From positions 124,001 through 188,000 of the forward strand of contig CAWKFQ010000023.1 of assembly GCA_963848955.1 (NCBI GenBank): a stretch of DNA of 64,000 nt, given 5' to 3'. Positions 1-9,464 of this stretch are shown here, one piece after another. The notes under the pieces are model-generated. The model did no database searches, was not told where the DNA came from, and worked only from the letters and a program-made list of their open reading frames with translations. Both the position numbers and the translations under genes were made by a program. Source of the stretch: DASUPK01 sp963848955 (GTDB lineage: Bacteria > Actinomycetota > Thermoleophilia > Solirubrobacterales > 70-9). Within the stretch, counting starts at the first letter, position 1, and each line of letters starts with the position of its first letter.

Positions 1-1
1 C

Positions 2-1408
2 GAGACGCCGCTCGAGGAGCTGATCCCGAAGAACCTGCTGCGCGAGCGCCCGGCGGAGCTTCCCGAGGTCTCCGAGCCCGAGATCCTCCGCCACTACAAC
101 CGGATCTCCCGCCGGAACTTCGATCTCGATACCGGCTTCTACCCGCTCGGTTCCTGCACGATGAAGCACAACCCGCGGCTCAACGAGCGGGTGGCGGCTC
201 TGCCGGGCCACGCTCGTCTCCACCCGGCGCAGCAGCCGAAACGCGCGCAGGGTGCCCTCGAGCTGATGTGGCTGCTGCAGCGGTCGCTGGCCGAGATCTG
301 CGGCCTCCCGCACGTCAGCCTCCAGCCCTCGGCGGGTTCGCACGGCGAGCTCGCGGGGCTGCTGCTCACCCGCGCCTACCACGACGATCGCGGCGAGGAG
401 CGAACCAAGGTGCTCACCCCGGACACGGCGCATGGCACCAACCCCGCCACCGTGACGATGGCCGGCTACGAGGTGGTGAAGCTGGCCTCGAACGAGCGCG
501 GCGGAATCGACCTGGACGACCTGCGCTCCAAGGCGGACGACGACACGGCCTGCCTGATGCTCACGAACCCCAACACGCTCGGGCTATTCGACGAGAACAT
601 CGCCGAGATCGCGGAGATCGTCCACTCCGCAGGAGGGACGCTCTACTACGACGGCGCCAACCTGAACGCGATCATGGGCCACACGCGGCCGGGCGACATG
701 GGCTTCGACATCGTCCACGTCAACCTCCACAAGTCCTTCTCGCAGCCACACGGCGGCGGTGGCCCCGGTGCCGGGCCGATCGCCTGCTCGGAGCGGATCG
801 AGCCGTATTTGCCGAAGCCCCAGGTGGTCCGGCGAGAGGCGCAGAACGGGGGAGAGCCGAGCTTCGACCTCGACCACGACCGGCCGAAGTCGATCGGGCG
901 GCTGCGCGGCTTCCAGGGGAACTTCGGCGTCTTCGTGCGCTCCTACGCCTACATCCTCAGCCTCGGCGGCGACGGTCTCCAGGAGGCCTCGGAGACCGCC
1001 GTGCTGAACGCCAACTATCTGCTCGCCCGCATGAGCCAGGGCGCGGCCGGCAGGTACACGCCGGTCGCCTTCGACCGGCGCTGCATGCATGAGTTCGTCC
1101 TCTCGGGCGCGCCGGCGAAGCGGGAGCTCGGGGTCAAGACCACCGACATCGCCAAGCGGTTGCTCGACTACGGCATGCACCCGCCGACGGTCTACTTCCC
1201 GCTGCTGGTCGACGAGGCGCTGATGGTCGAGCCCACCGAGACGGAGACCCGGGAGACGCTCGACGCGTTCGCCGAGGCGATCGACGCGATTCTTGAGGAG
1301 GCGGCGGAGGATCCGGGGATCGCGCAGGGCGCGCCCTACACGACCCCGGTCCGCCGGCTCGACGAGGTGGCGGCCAACCGGAATCCGGTCGTCCGCCAGC
1401 CTCTGTAG
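2..1408 (+). CDS. gcvPB: Glycine dehydrogenase (decarboxylating) subunit 2, 5' partial
   Basis: PLP-binding half of a split glycine cleavage P-protein; with the gcvPA half it decarboxylates glycine and loads the aminomethyl group on lipoyl-GcvH. The frame is already open at base 2, so the start lies outside the window. The internal ATG at 161 is not the start, because the conserved block FYPLGSCTMKHNP straddles it. Visible landmarks are SLQPSAGSHGEL, PDTAHGTNPA, YYDGANLNAIMG and NLHKSFSQPHGGGGPG, whose lysine (codon 731-733) should hold PLP. 468 residues are seen, near the full family length. It ends 9 bases before the convergent gene at 1418; the rest of the gcv locus would lie upstream, outside the window. 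Confidence 0.95.
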   Translation, partial: ETPLEELIPKNLLRERPAELPEVSEPEILRHYNRISRRNFDLDTGFYPLGSCTMKHNPRLNERVAALPGHARLHPAQQPKRAQGALELMWLLQRSLAEICGLPHVSLQPSAGSHGELAGLLLTRAYHDDRGEERTKVLTPDTAHGTNPATVTMAGYEVVKLASNERGGIDLDDLRSKADDDTACLMLTNPNTLGLFDENIAEIAEIVHSAGGTLYYDGANLNAIMGHTRPGDMGFDIVHVNLHKSFSQPHGGGGPGAGPIACSERIEPYLPKPQVVRREAQNGGEPSFDLDHDRPKSIGRLRGFQGNFGVFVRSYAYILSLGGDGLQEASETAVLNANYLLARMSQGAAGRYTPVAFDRRCMHEFVLSGAPAKRELGVKTTDIAKRLLDYGMHPPTVYFPLLVDEALMVEPTETETRETLDAFAEAIDAILEEAAEDPGIAQGAPYTTPVRRLDEVAANRNPVVRQPL

Positions 1409-1417
1409 AGCCTCGAG

Positions 1418-1930
1418 CTAGCCCCGGACCACCTTCACCCCGGGAACCTTGAGCGCCGTGATCTCGGCGTGGTTGACATCCGCGGAGGCGCTCGACGAGC
1501 AGAGCAGCTGGGCCGTGGTCGCGGCTTTTGCGCGGCCCGAGACCTCCATCGCCACGCTGCTCTGGGCCGTGACCGTGCCCGTTCCCGTGAACGTGTCGGC
1601 CTGGTCCTGGCCGACGCCGCTCATCCGCAGGACGCAGCTGATGTTGGCGCCGGTCGCGTTCTGCCGAACGTCGAACGTGCTCCTCACGTCGTAGCTCCCC
1701 TGGGACAGCTCGAGCGTGCCCAGCGTCGCCAGCGAGGTGGTCAGGTTATTCGGACCGGCGATGGTCAACTGCGTCACGTTCGTCTTCTTGGCGATCGTCT
1801 TGTTGACCTTCTTGGCCGTAACGCCCTTCCCGGCCCCGATCACAGGGGTGACCAGCAGGACGGCGGCCAGCACCGCCGCCAGCGATGTTGGCACCACCCA
1901 GCGCCAGGTCCTATCCCTCAATACGCCCAT
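1418..1930 (-). CDS. Small exported hypothetical protein
   Basis: Not recognised as a named family. The 170-residue product starts with a basic stretch (MGVLRDRTWRW), then a hydrophobic segment at about residues 13-33 that reads as a signal peptide or anchor. A lysine-rich patch follows (VTAKKVNKTIAKKTN), then a Ser/Thr/Ala-rich, probably beta-rich, domain with two cysteines (in SCVLRM and LLCSSS) that could form a disulfide outside the cell. A strong Shine-Dalgarno lies at 1937-1942, 7 bases from ATG, in contrast to the many SD-less genes here. It converges on gcvPB. Similar small exported proteins are common in Thermoleophilia genomes (general knowledge). Function unknown. Confidence 0.7.
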   Translation of the reverse strand: MGVLRDRTWRWVVPTSLAAVLAAVLLVTPVIGAGKGVTAKKVNKTIAKKTNVTQLTIAGPNNLTTSLATLGTLELSQGSYDVRSTFDVRQNATGANISCVLRMSGVGQDQADTFTGTGTVTAQSSVAMEVSGRAKAATTAQLLCSSSASADVNHAEITALKVPGVKVVRG

Positions 1931-1936
1931 TGAGTT

Positions 1937-1942
1937 CCTCCT
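1937..1942 (-). promoter_or_regulatory. Strong Shine-Dalgarno for the exported protein at 1930
   Basis: AGGAGG on the minus strand (plus strand cctcct) lies 6 bases from the ATG at 1930-1928. It fixes this start and shows that SD-led genes coexist with the SD-less ones in this genome. Confidence 0.75.
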
Positions 1943-2034
1943 TGTCAGACCCCTGCCCGGATCGGCTGGGGAGGTCGGACCCTTTCAGAAGCAGCGGAGG
2001 TCAGAGACGAGTGCGGCGCGGACTCCGCGGATGT

Positions 2035-2981
2035 TCAGGCGTCTTCGAGGCGCTCGAGCGCGGGGAGCTTCTGCTTCAGCTTGAGGACCGGCTCGAAGAG
2101 GTCGCCCTCCTTCTCGATCCGCTTGATCGCATCGGGGATCTCGAAGCGGATCTTCTCGGCGTCGCCGCCCTTGGCGGTGCGCTCCACCTCGCGCCAGTGG
2201 AGCGGGATCGAGGCGGTGGGGTGCTCCCGCGCCCGCAGCGAATAGACGGCGATCGTCGTCTTCTTCTGGTGGTTCTGGCTCCAGTCGACGAAGATCTTCC
2301 CGCGGCGGTCCACCTTGGCCATCTTCGAGACGACGTCCTTCGGGGTCTCCTTTTCGAGCAGCTGCGCGACGGCCTTCGCGAAGGGGCCGGTCTGCTCGTA
2401 GGTGACCTTGGTGTTGAGCGGGAAATAGACCTGCATGCCCTTCCCGCCCGATACCTTCGGGAACCCCTCGAGCCCGAACGCCCCGAAGAGCTTTCGGACC
2501 CGCAGCGCAACCTGGCAGCACTCGACCAGTCCCGCCGGCGCTCCCGGATCGAGGTCGAAGACGAGGACGGTTGGCTGCTCCATCCGCGCCGCCTTCGACA
2601 GCGAGGGATGGAGCTCGAGGGCGGCGAGCTGTGCCATCCAGGCAGCGTCGCCCGGTTCTCGCACAGGCAGAAGTCGATCTCGCCCGCCCGCCTATCGACG
2701 TAGATCGGCGTCGTCTTCACCCATTCGGGGCGGTGCTTGGGGCAGTTCTTCTCGAAGAAGGAGGTCTGGGGGTTCCCGACGCCCTCGGGGAAACGGCGGA
2801 GGGTGAGCGGGCGCCCCTTCAGGTGCGGGAGCATCACGTCCGCGACGCGCGCGTAGTAGTCGATCACCTGCGCCTTGGTGGTCTTCGTCTTCGGGTAGAG
2901 GACCTTGTCGAGGTTGGTCAGCTTCAGCCGGCGGTTGCCGACCGTGACCTCCTGGTCCCGCTTCTTTGCCTTAGCGGGCAA
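2035..2981 (-). CDS. ligD: LigD-type polymerase (primase-polymerase) domain protein, one frameshift
   Basis: Archaeo-eukaryotic primase-type polymerase that fills and extends ends during non-homologous end joining, encoded here apart from the ligase part. The first frame carries LTNLDKVLYPKTKTTKAQVIDYY and FFEKNCPKHRPEWV (residues ~20-90). After a shift near 2645-2655 the family sequence resumes at WMAQLAALELHPSLS, with metal-binding aspartates in VFDLDPG and GGKGMQVYFPL, ending at 2035. Adding one G in the CTGCCTGG context restores one frame of ~315 residues, the usual domain length. Where most relatives have GGKGLH, this protein has GGKGMQ, so a conserved His is replaced by Gln. It lies 15 bases downstream of ku. 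Confidence 0.88.
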
Positions 2982-2996
2982 CCTCGGCCGCTGGAT

Positions 2997-3926
2997 CTAA
3001 GCCTTGGCCTTCTTGCGAGAGGTGCTGCTCTTGCGGCGCCCGTTACTGGAAGAGCTCTTCGATTTGGTTGAGCTCTTCGACCGGGGCGACGACTTGGCCT
3101 TGGCCTTCGACGCCTTGCCGTCCGTGTCCGCTTCCTCTCCCTTGACGGCCGCGAGGCTCTCCTCGAGGGCGGCCATCAGGTCCGGGGCCTTGGTGGGCTT
3201 CGGCTCCTCGGTCGGGGCGGAGACGACCTCCTTGCCCTCGGCCTTGCGCTCGAGCAGGTCGAGCAGCTCCTCGCGGTACTCGTCGCGGTACTTGTCAGGG
3301 TCGAAGTCGCTGGTCAGGGACTCGATCAGCTGCGTGGCCATTTCGAGCTCGCGCTTCTCGGGCTTCTTCGGCTTGGCCTCCTCGAAGACCTCGCCGTCGA
3401 GGTCCTGGGGCGATGAGACCTCGTCGTGAAAGCGCATCGTCGTCAGGGTGAGGACGTCTCCCATCGGGCGGATCGCCGCGAGGTGCTCCTTGTTGCGGAG
3501 GACGAAGCGGGCGACCGCGACCTTCCGTGCATCCTTCATCGCCTGGACGAGGAGGGCGTAGGCGCGCTCGGCACCCTTGTCCGGACCGAGGTAGTACGGC
3601 TGCTCGAAATAGATGGGATCGATCTCGTCGAGGTCGACGAAGTCCTGGATCTCGATCGCGCGGCTCCGCTGCGGCTCGAGCTCCGAGAGCTCATCGCGAC
3701 TGAGGACCACGTACTGATCCGGCGCGTACTCGTAGCCCTTGACGATCTTCTCGTAGGGGACCTCCTTGCCGTCTGACTCCGCGACGCGCTTGTGCTTCAC
3801 CCGCGAGCCATCGCCCTCGCGGAGTTCGCGGAAGCGCACCGTCTGCTTTGAGACGGCGCTGTACAGCCTCACCGGCACGTTCAGCAGCCCGAAACTGATC
3901 GAACCGCTCCATATCGCCCTAGCCAC
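2997..3926 (-). CDS. ku: Ku homodimer protein for non-homologous end joining
   Basis: Bacterial Ku, which forms a ring on DNA ends and recruits LigD. The 309-residue product opens with ARAIWSGSISFGLLNVPVRLYSA, the typical N-terminus of the family, followed by VKHKRVAESDGKEV and the core around DFVDLDEIDPIYFEQPYYLGPD. After about residue 255 comes a Lys/Ser-rich tail (KSSPRSKSSTKSKSSSSNGR), like the basic DNA-binding tails of other actinobacterial Ku proteins. The start is GTG at 3926, preceded by GAGGTGAT. It sits between the LigD ligase gene (upstream) and the LigD polymerase gene (downstream), all on the minus strand, so the three form one NHEJ cassette. Confidence 0.94.
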   Translation of the reverse strand: MARAIWSGSISFGLLNVPVRLYSAVSKQTVRFRELREGDGSRVKHKRVAESDGKEVPYEKIVKGYEYAPDQYVVLSRDELSELEPQRSRAIEIQDFVDLDEIDPIYFEQPYYLGPDKGAERAYALLVQAMKDARKVAVARFVLRNKEHLAAIRPMGDVLTLTTMRFHDEVSSPQDLDGEVFEEAKPKKPEKRELEMATQLIESLTSDFDPDKYRDEYREELLDLLERKAEGKEVVSAPTEEPKPTKAPDLMAALEESLAAVKGEEADTDGKASKAKAKSSPRSKSSTKSKSSSSNGRRKSSTSRKKAKA

Positions 3927-4051
3927 TCGTGATCACCTCGATCCTGGATCCTTCGACACCACTCAGGTTACCCCTGGGGGGTTCCCCGAACCGGGCGCAA
4001 GCTTGCGTCCATGCACACAGAGACCGGCGCGGGAGCCGAAATTCATCGCTC

Positions 4052-5100
4052 CTACTGCTCTCTGACGACCTCGCGAGGGTCCTTGTCCTCGACCATGCCC
4101 TTGAACGCCGGCTGGCGAAGGGTCCCCTCGTCGGTCCATTCGGTCCAGGAGACCTCGCAGACCAACTCCGGCTCGCACCAGACGGCGTGGCGGGCCTTCG
4201 GTCCGCTCGGGGCGCCGACGTCGAACGGGCTGTCGGGGCGCTCGCGAGCACCGAGCTCGCGGGTGAGTCGACCGATGAGCTCCTCCGTCAGGCCGGAGCC
4301 GGCGCCGCCGGCGAAGTGCAGCGTCTGGGCCTCGCCCTTGCGAAGCTCGCGAGGCACGGCGGTCGTAGTAGCCGACCAGCAGCGAGCCGACGCGATTCGT
4401 CCGCCGGCCCTCCCCGGGGATGAAGCCGCCGATCACGAACTCCTGGCGGCGCCAGACTCGCTCCTTGATCCACTCTCCGCTGCGCTGCCCGGGCCGATAG
4501 GGGCTGTCGGAGCGCTTGGCGACGATGCCCTCCAGTCCCTGCCGTCGGGCGGCCTCGAGCAGGCCGGCGCCGCCGCCCCGCCGGTAGCGGGGCGTCCGCC
4601 AGCGCGGGCCCTCGAGTCCGAGCTCCTCGAGCAGTTCGCGGCGCTGGAGGTAGGTGAGATCCCGGACGCGGTGGCCGTCGAGGTGCAGGAGGTCGAAGAT
4701 CACGTAGTCGACCGGCGTCTGGGCAGCGCGCGCGCTGATTGCGGCCGGGGACGTGAGGCCCATGCGGCTCTGGATCAGCTGGAACCGCGGTTTGCCGTCG
4801 GGATCGAGCGCGACCACCTCGCCATCGAGGATCGCCGCACGGTCGGCGAGCCGCTTCCCCGAGCGCGGCGAGCTCGGGATAGCGCGCCGTGACGTCCTCG
4901 AGGCGCCGGCTGAGCATGGACCAGCGGCCGTGGTCCGCGTATCCCAGGGCGCGGATCCCGTCCCACTTGATCTCGTAGGCCCAGTCATCCGGGTCCGACT
5001 CGGGGATGCGCCCGGGCTTGGCCAGCATCGGCTCCAGCCGGCTCGGCATCTCCTCGCGCGGGGCCTGCTCGAGGATGGATTCCCGCTTCGTCTCGGGCAC
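4052..5100 (-). CDS. ligD: LigD-type ATP-dependent DNA ligase, two frameshifts
   Basis: Seals double-strand breaks with Ku. The first frame, from GTG 5100, carries LEPMLAKPGRIPESDPDDWAYEIKWDGIRAL; the lysine of EIKWDG is the AMP-accepting residue. A shift near 4850-4860 leads to ILDGEVVALDPDGKP, YVIFDLLHLDGH, EGIVAKRSDSPYRPGQRSGEW and FVIGGFIPGEGRR. A second shift near 4355-4362 leads to the C-terminal OB-fold end, with ELRKGEAQTLHFAGGAGSGLTEEL. Both breaks are mended by removing one C on the coding strand, giving ~348 residues, normal for a stand-alone LigD ligase domain. It is first in the NHEJ cassette and divergent from fetA over a 49-base region holding back-to-back -10 elements. Confidence 0.9.
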
Positions 5101-5106
5101 AGCATC

Positions 5107-5144
5107 CGATTATGCGGGTGCTTTGCGCCGCGGCCGGATAATCG
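5107..5144. promoter_or_regulatory. Divergent leaderless promoter pair between ligD and fetA
   Basis: CGATTAT at 5107-5113 and ATAATCG at 5138-5144 form a perfect 7-bp inverted repeat. Read to the left it gives CATAAT (5114-5109) 8 bases before the GTG of the ligase gene. Read to the right it gives GATAAT (5137-5142) 7 bases before the GTG of fetA. Both look like -10 boxes of leaderless transcripts. The symmetry could also serve a dimeric regulator, but no regulator gene is nearby. Confidence 0.6.
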
Positions 5145-5149
5145 ACCGT

Positions 5150-5844
<695 letters not shown>

Positions 5845-5845
<1 letters not shown>

Positions 5846-6633
5846 TGGTTCCCGTGGCCGCCTCCTCGATCAACGTCAGCCTCGGCGAGGTGGCGGCGGC
5901 TCTGGCCCTGGTCGCGATCGCGGCGATCGCATCGCGGGCCTGGCACGCGGGACTCGAGGAGGACATCGGCATCGCGGTGGTCCGCTCGTTCCTCCAGCTC
6001 ACCGCGATCGGCTACGTGATCACCGTGATCTTCGACGAGGACTCGGCGGTGCTGGTGATCGCCCTGATCGCGGTGATGGTCGTCTTCGGCGCCTTCACGG
6101 CCCGGAGTCGCGCGCAGCTGGTGCCGGGCGCGTTCTGGCCGCTGCTGGTCTCCCTCGGGGTGGCCGCCGCCGCGACGCTCGGCCTGGTGCTGGGCCTCGG
6201 CATCTTCGAGGCGACGCCGCGGTACCTCGTTCCCGTCGGAGGGATGGTGGTGGGCAACTCGATGACCGCCGCTGCGGTCGCCCTCAACCGGCTCGGCGAG
6301 GACGTCCACGATCAGGGTCGGCGGATCGAGGCGACCCTGGCCCTCGGCGCGACCTCCACAGAGGCGGTCGCGCCGCTCGTCCGCCGCAGCCTGCGCTCGG
6401 GGATGATCACGCTCGTCGACTCGACGAAGACCACCGGCCTGATCTTCTTCCCGGGGACGATGGTGGGGATGCTGCTGGCGGGGGCGGACCCGACCGACGC
6501 CGTCCGCCTCCAGCTGATCCTGCTCTACGTGCTGCTCGGCGCGGTCTCGATCGCGGCTCTGATGGCGACCACGCTCGCGCGCCGCAACTTCTTCACCCCG
6601 GCGCATCAGCTGCGGGAGCCGCCCCCTCCGTAA
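5845..6633 (+). CDS. fetB: UPF0014 family permease, FetB/YbbM-like
   Basis: Membrane partner of the upstream ATPase. The 262-residue product has about six or seven hydrophobic segments: VAAALALVAIAAIASRAW, FLQLTAIGYVITVIF, VLVIALIAVMVVFGAF, a Leu/Ala-rich run near 105-125, and two near the C-terminus. Family motifs are GMVVGNSMTAAAVALNRL and VDSTKTTGLIFFPGTMVGMLLAGADP, which match the UPF0014/FetB fold. A plain ATG start overlaps the fetA stop (TGATG). E. coli FetB is linked to iron export and oxidative stress resistance (known); the same role here is inference from the gene pair. Confidence 0.85.
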
Positions 6634-6636
6634 ACT
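6631..6636 (+). promoter_or_regulatory. Leaderless-type -10 for the MFS gene
   Basis: TAAACT ends 9 bases before the TTG at 6646. No Shine-Dalgarno lies in between, which supports the TTG start and a leaderless transcript. Confidence 0.45.
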
Positions 6637-6645
6637 GAGCTGGTC

Positions 6646-8271
6646 TTGGCCGACGACCGTCGCCGCAAGCGCTACACGATGATCGCGACGATCCTCGGCT
6701 CGACGATCGTCTTTCTCGACGCCACGGTCGTCAACGTCGCCCTGCCGGCGATCTCCGACGACCTCAACGCCGGGCTCGCGGACCAGCAGTGGGTCGTCGA
6801 GGCCTACCCCCTGGCCACCGTCGCGCTGCTCCTCGTCGGCGGCGCACTGGGCGACCAGTTCGGGCGCCGTCGGATCTTCACGATCGGGCTGATCGGCTTC
6901 GGGATCACCTCCATCCTCTGCGCCCTCGCTCCGTCCACCACGATGCTGATCGCCGCCCGCGGGCTGCAGGGCCTGACCGGCGCGCTGCTGGTGCCGGGCT
7001 CGCTGGCGATCATCGCGGCGACCTTCGAGGGAGCCGAGCGCGGCAAGGCTGTGGGCACCTGGACGGCCTGGACCGGGATCGCGACGGTGGTCGGGCCGGC
7101 GGGGGGAGGAGCGCTCGTCGAGGCGATCTCTTGGCGCGCGATCTTCTGGGTGAACGTCCCCCTGGTGATCTTCACGGTGCTGCTGACTCGCTCCCAGGTG
7201 CAGGAGAGCCTCGACCCGGAGGCGGATCGCGCGATCGACTGGCTCGGGATCCTGCTGTCCGCGGCCGGCCTGGGAGGGGTCGTCTTCGGGTTCATCGAGC
7301 AGCCGACACACGGATGGAGCGACCCGATCGTGTCGATCCCGCTCTTCGGGGGTGCCCTGCTCTTCGCGCTCTTCCTCGTCTGGGAGTCGCGCTACCGGCA
7401 CTCGATGCTCGACCTCGGCCTCTTCCGAGTTCGAAACTTCGCCGTGACGAACCTCGAGACGCTGATCGTCTACTCGGGTCTGATCGGAGCCTTCTTCTTC
7501 GTCACCCTCTTCCTTCAGCAGACCGTCGGCTACTCGCCTCTGGCGGCCGGCTTCGCGACCACCCCGATCTCGCTGATCCTCTTCGCCCTCTCGCCCGTGT
7601 TCGGCAGGATCGCGACTAGTACGGGCCCTCGGGTACCGATGTGCGTGGGACCGATCGTGGGAGGAATCGGGCTGTTACTGATCACTCGCATCGATGCGAA
7701 CGCGAACTACCTGACCGATGTGCTCCCCGGAGTGATCGTGTTCGGTCTCGGCCTCTCGGCGACGGTCGCGCCGCTGACCGCGACAGCGCTCAACTCGGTG
7801 GCGGAGAACCGCGTCGGTGTCGCCTCGGGAATCAACAACGCGGTCTCGCGGGTGGCAGGTGTGCTCGCGATCGCGATCTTCGGTGCCCTGATCGCTGGGA
7901 AGTTCGGGTCGACCGTGGACGGCAAGGTCGCGGGCTCCAACCTGTCCCCGCAGGCCGATCGCGAGATCAGCAAGGCGAAGGACAACCCTCTCCAGCGGCC
8001 AGACACCGATCGGCTGCCGCCCGCTGAGGCCGCCGAGGTCGATAGCGCCACCGTGGCGGGCGCCGAGGACGGCTTCCACCTGGCGATGATGACGGCGGGC
8101 GCGCTGATGATCGTCGGCGGCGTGGTCGCCGGAATCGGGCTGCGGAACCCGCCACGCGAGACGGCCTACGACCCGCCGCGCGCCGCCGCAGCCGGGGAGT
8201 GCGCCCGTAGCCCCGATCACCTCGACGAGACGCCGGACGAAGAGCGCGAGCGGCTCGCGGAGCCGGCGTAG
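6646..8271 (+). CDS. MFS transporter, DHA2 (EmrB/QacA-like, 14-TM) family
   Basis: Proton-driven multidrug-type exporter in the cytoplasmic membrane. The 541-residue protein begins with a basic tail, then MIATILGSTIVFLDATVVNVALPAI, the hallmark first helix and motif D1 of DHA2 proteins. QWVVEAYPLATVALLLVGG and GALGDQFGRRRIFTIG (motif A) follow, then RGLQGLTGALLVPGSLAII (motif C) and WRAIFWVNVPL. A hydrophilic loop near residues 425-465 precedes the last helix, and the C-terminus is acidic. The start is TTG 6646 after a TAAACT box. No regulator gene is adjacent, so the substrate cannot be guessed. Confident as to family only. Confidence 0.9.
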   Translation: MADDRRRKRYTMIATILGSTIVFLDATVVNVALPAISDDLNAGLADQQWVVEAYPLATVALLLVGGALGDQFGRRRIFTIGLIGFGITSILCALAPSTTMLIAARGLQGLTGALLVPGSLAIIAATFEGAERGKAVGTWTAWTGIATVVGPAGGGALVEAISWRAIFWVNVPLVIFTVLLTRSQVQESLDPEADRAIDWLGILLSAAGLGGVVFGFIEQPTHGWSDPIVSIPLFGGALLFALFLVWESRYRHSMLDLGLFRVRNFAVTNLETLIVYSGLIGAFFFVTLFLQQTVGYSPLAAGFATTPISLILFALSPVFGRIATSTGPRVPMCVGPIVGGIGLLLITRIDANANYLTDVLPGVIVFGLGLSATVAPLTATALNSVAENRVGVASGINNAVSRVAGVLAIAIFGALIAGKFGSTVDGKVAGSNLSPQADREISKAKDNPLQRPDTDRLPPAEAAEVDSATVAGAEDGFHLAMMTAGALMIVGGVVAGIGLRNPPRETAYDPPRAAAAGECARSPDHLDETPDEERERLAEPA

Positions 8272-8358
8272 GCTGACGGCGTTGCCGAACCTTCCCCCCG
8301 AGGCCCGCGTGCTGGTCGAATCGAACCGCCTGGGCGGACTTGGGCCGTGGGCCGGCCA

Positions 8359-8373
8359 GCCCGTGTGACGGGC
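8359..8373. repeat. Short perfect inverted repeat in the trpS promoter region
   Basis: GCCCGT-GTG-ACGGGC (8359-8373) is a perfect 6-bp palindrome with a 3-base centre. It overlaps the place expected for the -35 of the trpS promoter (-10 at 8390-8395). It could be an operator, or the weak terminator of the MFS gene (no T-run follows). Confidence 0.35.
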
Positions 8374-8389
8374 ACCACCGTGCGCTTCC

Positions 8390-8395
8390 TATAGT
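8390..8395 (+). promoter_or_regulatory. Leaderless-type -10 for trpS
   Basis: TATAGT ends 8 bases before the GTG at 8404, with no ribosome-binding site in the interval. It supports GTG 8404 as the start. Confidence 0.55.
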
Positions 8396-8403
8396 CCGCG
8401 CCC

Positions 8404-9390
8404 GTGCGCATCTTCAGCGGCATCCAGCCAACCGGGCGAAAGCACCTCGGGAACTACATCGGGGCGATCCGGCAGTACGTCGAGGGCCAGGACAGGGGGG
8501 ACCCGGCGATCTACTGCATCGTCGACCTGCACGCGATCACCGTGCCGTGGGATCCGGAGGCGCTGCGCGAGAGCGTCTACGACACGACCGCGATCCTGAT
8601 CGCGGCCGGACTCGACCCCGAGCGCTGCATCCTCTTCCGCCAGTCCGACGTCCGCGAACACACCGAGCTCACCTGGTACCTGTCCGCGCTGACGGCCCAC
8701 GGGGACCTCAACCGCATGACCCAGTTCAAGGAGAAGTCGGCGAAGCAGCGGGAGCTGGTCTCGGCCGGGCTCTTCTTCTACCCGGTGCTGCAGGCCGCCG
8801 ACGTGCTCGCCTACAAGACGGACGAGGTCCCCGTCGGCGAGGACCAGCGCCAGCACATCGAGCTGACGCGGGAGATCGCCCGTCGCTTCAACGAGCGCTT
8901 CGGCGAGATCCTGGTGGAGCCGCAACTGCGGGTCCCGGAGGTCGGCGCGCGCATCATGGACCTCCAGGAGCCGACGAACAAGATGTCGACCACGGGCGGC
9001 ACGGAGACCGGGACAGTTCTCGTCCTGGACGACCCGAAGACGGTCACCAAGAAGATCAAGAGCGCGGTCACCGACTCGGGCTCAGAGGTGAAGCGCGGCG
9101 AGGGCAAGGAGGGGATCGCCAACCTGATCGAGATCCTCGCCGTCGCGCGGGGCACGACCGAGGATGAGGTCGAGCGCGAGTTCGAGGGCTCCGGCTACGG
9201 CGACTTCAAGGGGGCCGTGGCAGAGGCGGTTGTCGATCTCCTGGCCCCGGTCCGCGAGCGCTACGAGGAGCTGCGCCCGGACGAGGCCGCGCTCGAGGCG
9301 ACACTCACGGCCGGCGCAGAGAAGGCGCGCGCGATCGCCTCCGGGACACTCGCCGAGGTGCGATCGGCGATCGGCATCGGGCCGAGCTGA
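8404..9390 (+). CDS. trpS: Tryptophan--tRNA ligase
   Basis: Class I aminoacyl-tRNA synthetase that charges tRNA-Trp. The 328-residue product starts VRIFSGIQPTGRKHLGNYIGAI, in which PTGRKHLGNY is the HIGH-type signature. AGLFFYPVLQAADVLAYK and VGEDQRQHIELTREIARRFN form the substrate-binding core, and KMSTT (in NKMSTTGG, ~residue 195) is the KMSKS loop. Length and motif order are normal for bacterial TrpS. The GTG start follows a TATAGT box by 8 bases. It stands alone between the MFS exporter and scpA. Confidence 0.95.
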   Translation: MRIFSGIQPTGRKHLGNYIGAIRQYVEGQDRGDPAIYCIVDLHAITVPWDPEALRESVYDTTAILIAAGLDPERCILFRQSDVREHTELTWYLSALTAHGDLNRMTQFKEKSAKQRELVSAGLFFYPVLQAADVLAYKTDEVPVGEDQRQHIELTREIARRFNERFGEILVEPQLRVPEVGARIMDLQEPTNKMSTTGGTETGTVLVLDDPKTVTKKIKSAVTDSGSEVKRGEGKEGIANLIEILAVARGTTEDEVEREFEGSGYGDFKGAVAEAVVDLLAPVRERYEELRPDEAALEATLTAGAEKARAIASGTLAEVRSAIGIGPS

Positions 9391-9449
9391 TCCACCAAGA
9401 CTGGACGACGAAGCGCAAGTAGCCCGCTCCCGCTAGCCGACCTGCCCTC

Positions 9450-9455
9450 TAAGGT
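9450..9455 (+). promoter_or_regulatory. Leaderless-type -10 for scpA
   Basis: TAAGGT ends 9 bases before the ATG at 9465; no Shine-Dalgarno is seen. It probably drives scpA-scpB and the following coupled genes. Confidence 0.5.
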
Positions 9456-9464
9456 GAGGCGCCG

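Noticed and set aside
8310..8345. tRNA-like stretch (GGTTCGATTC on the minus strand)
   Set aside because: The T-arm does not pair, and no anticodon or acceptor stem can be drawn around it.
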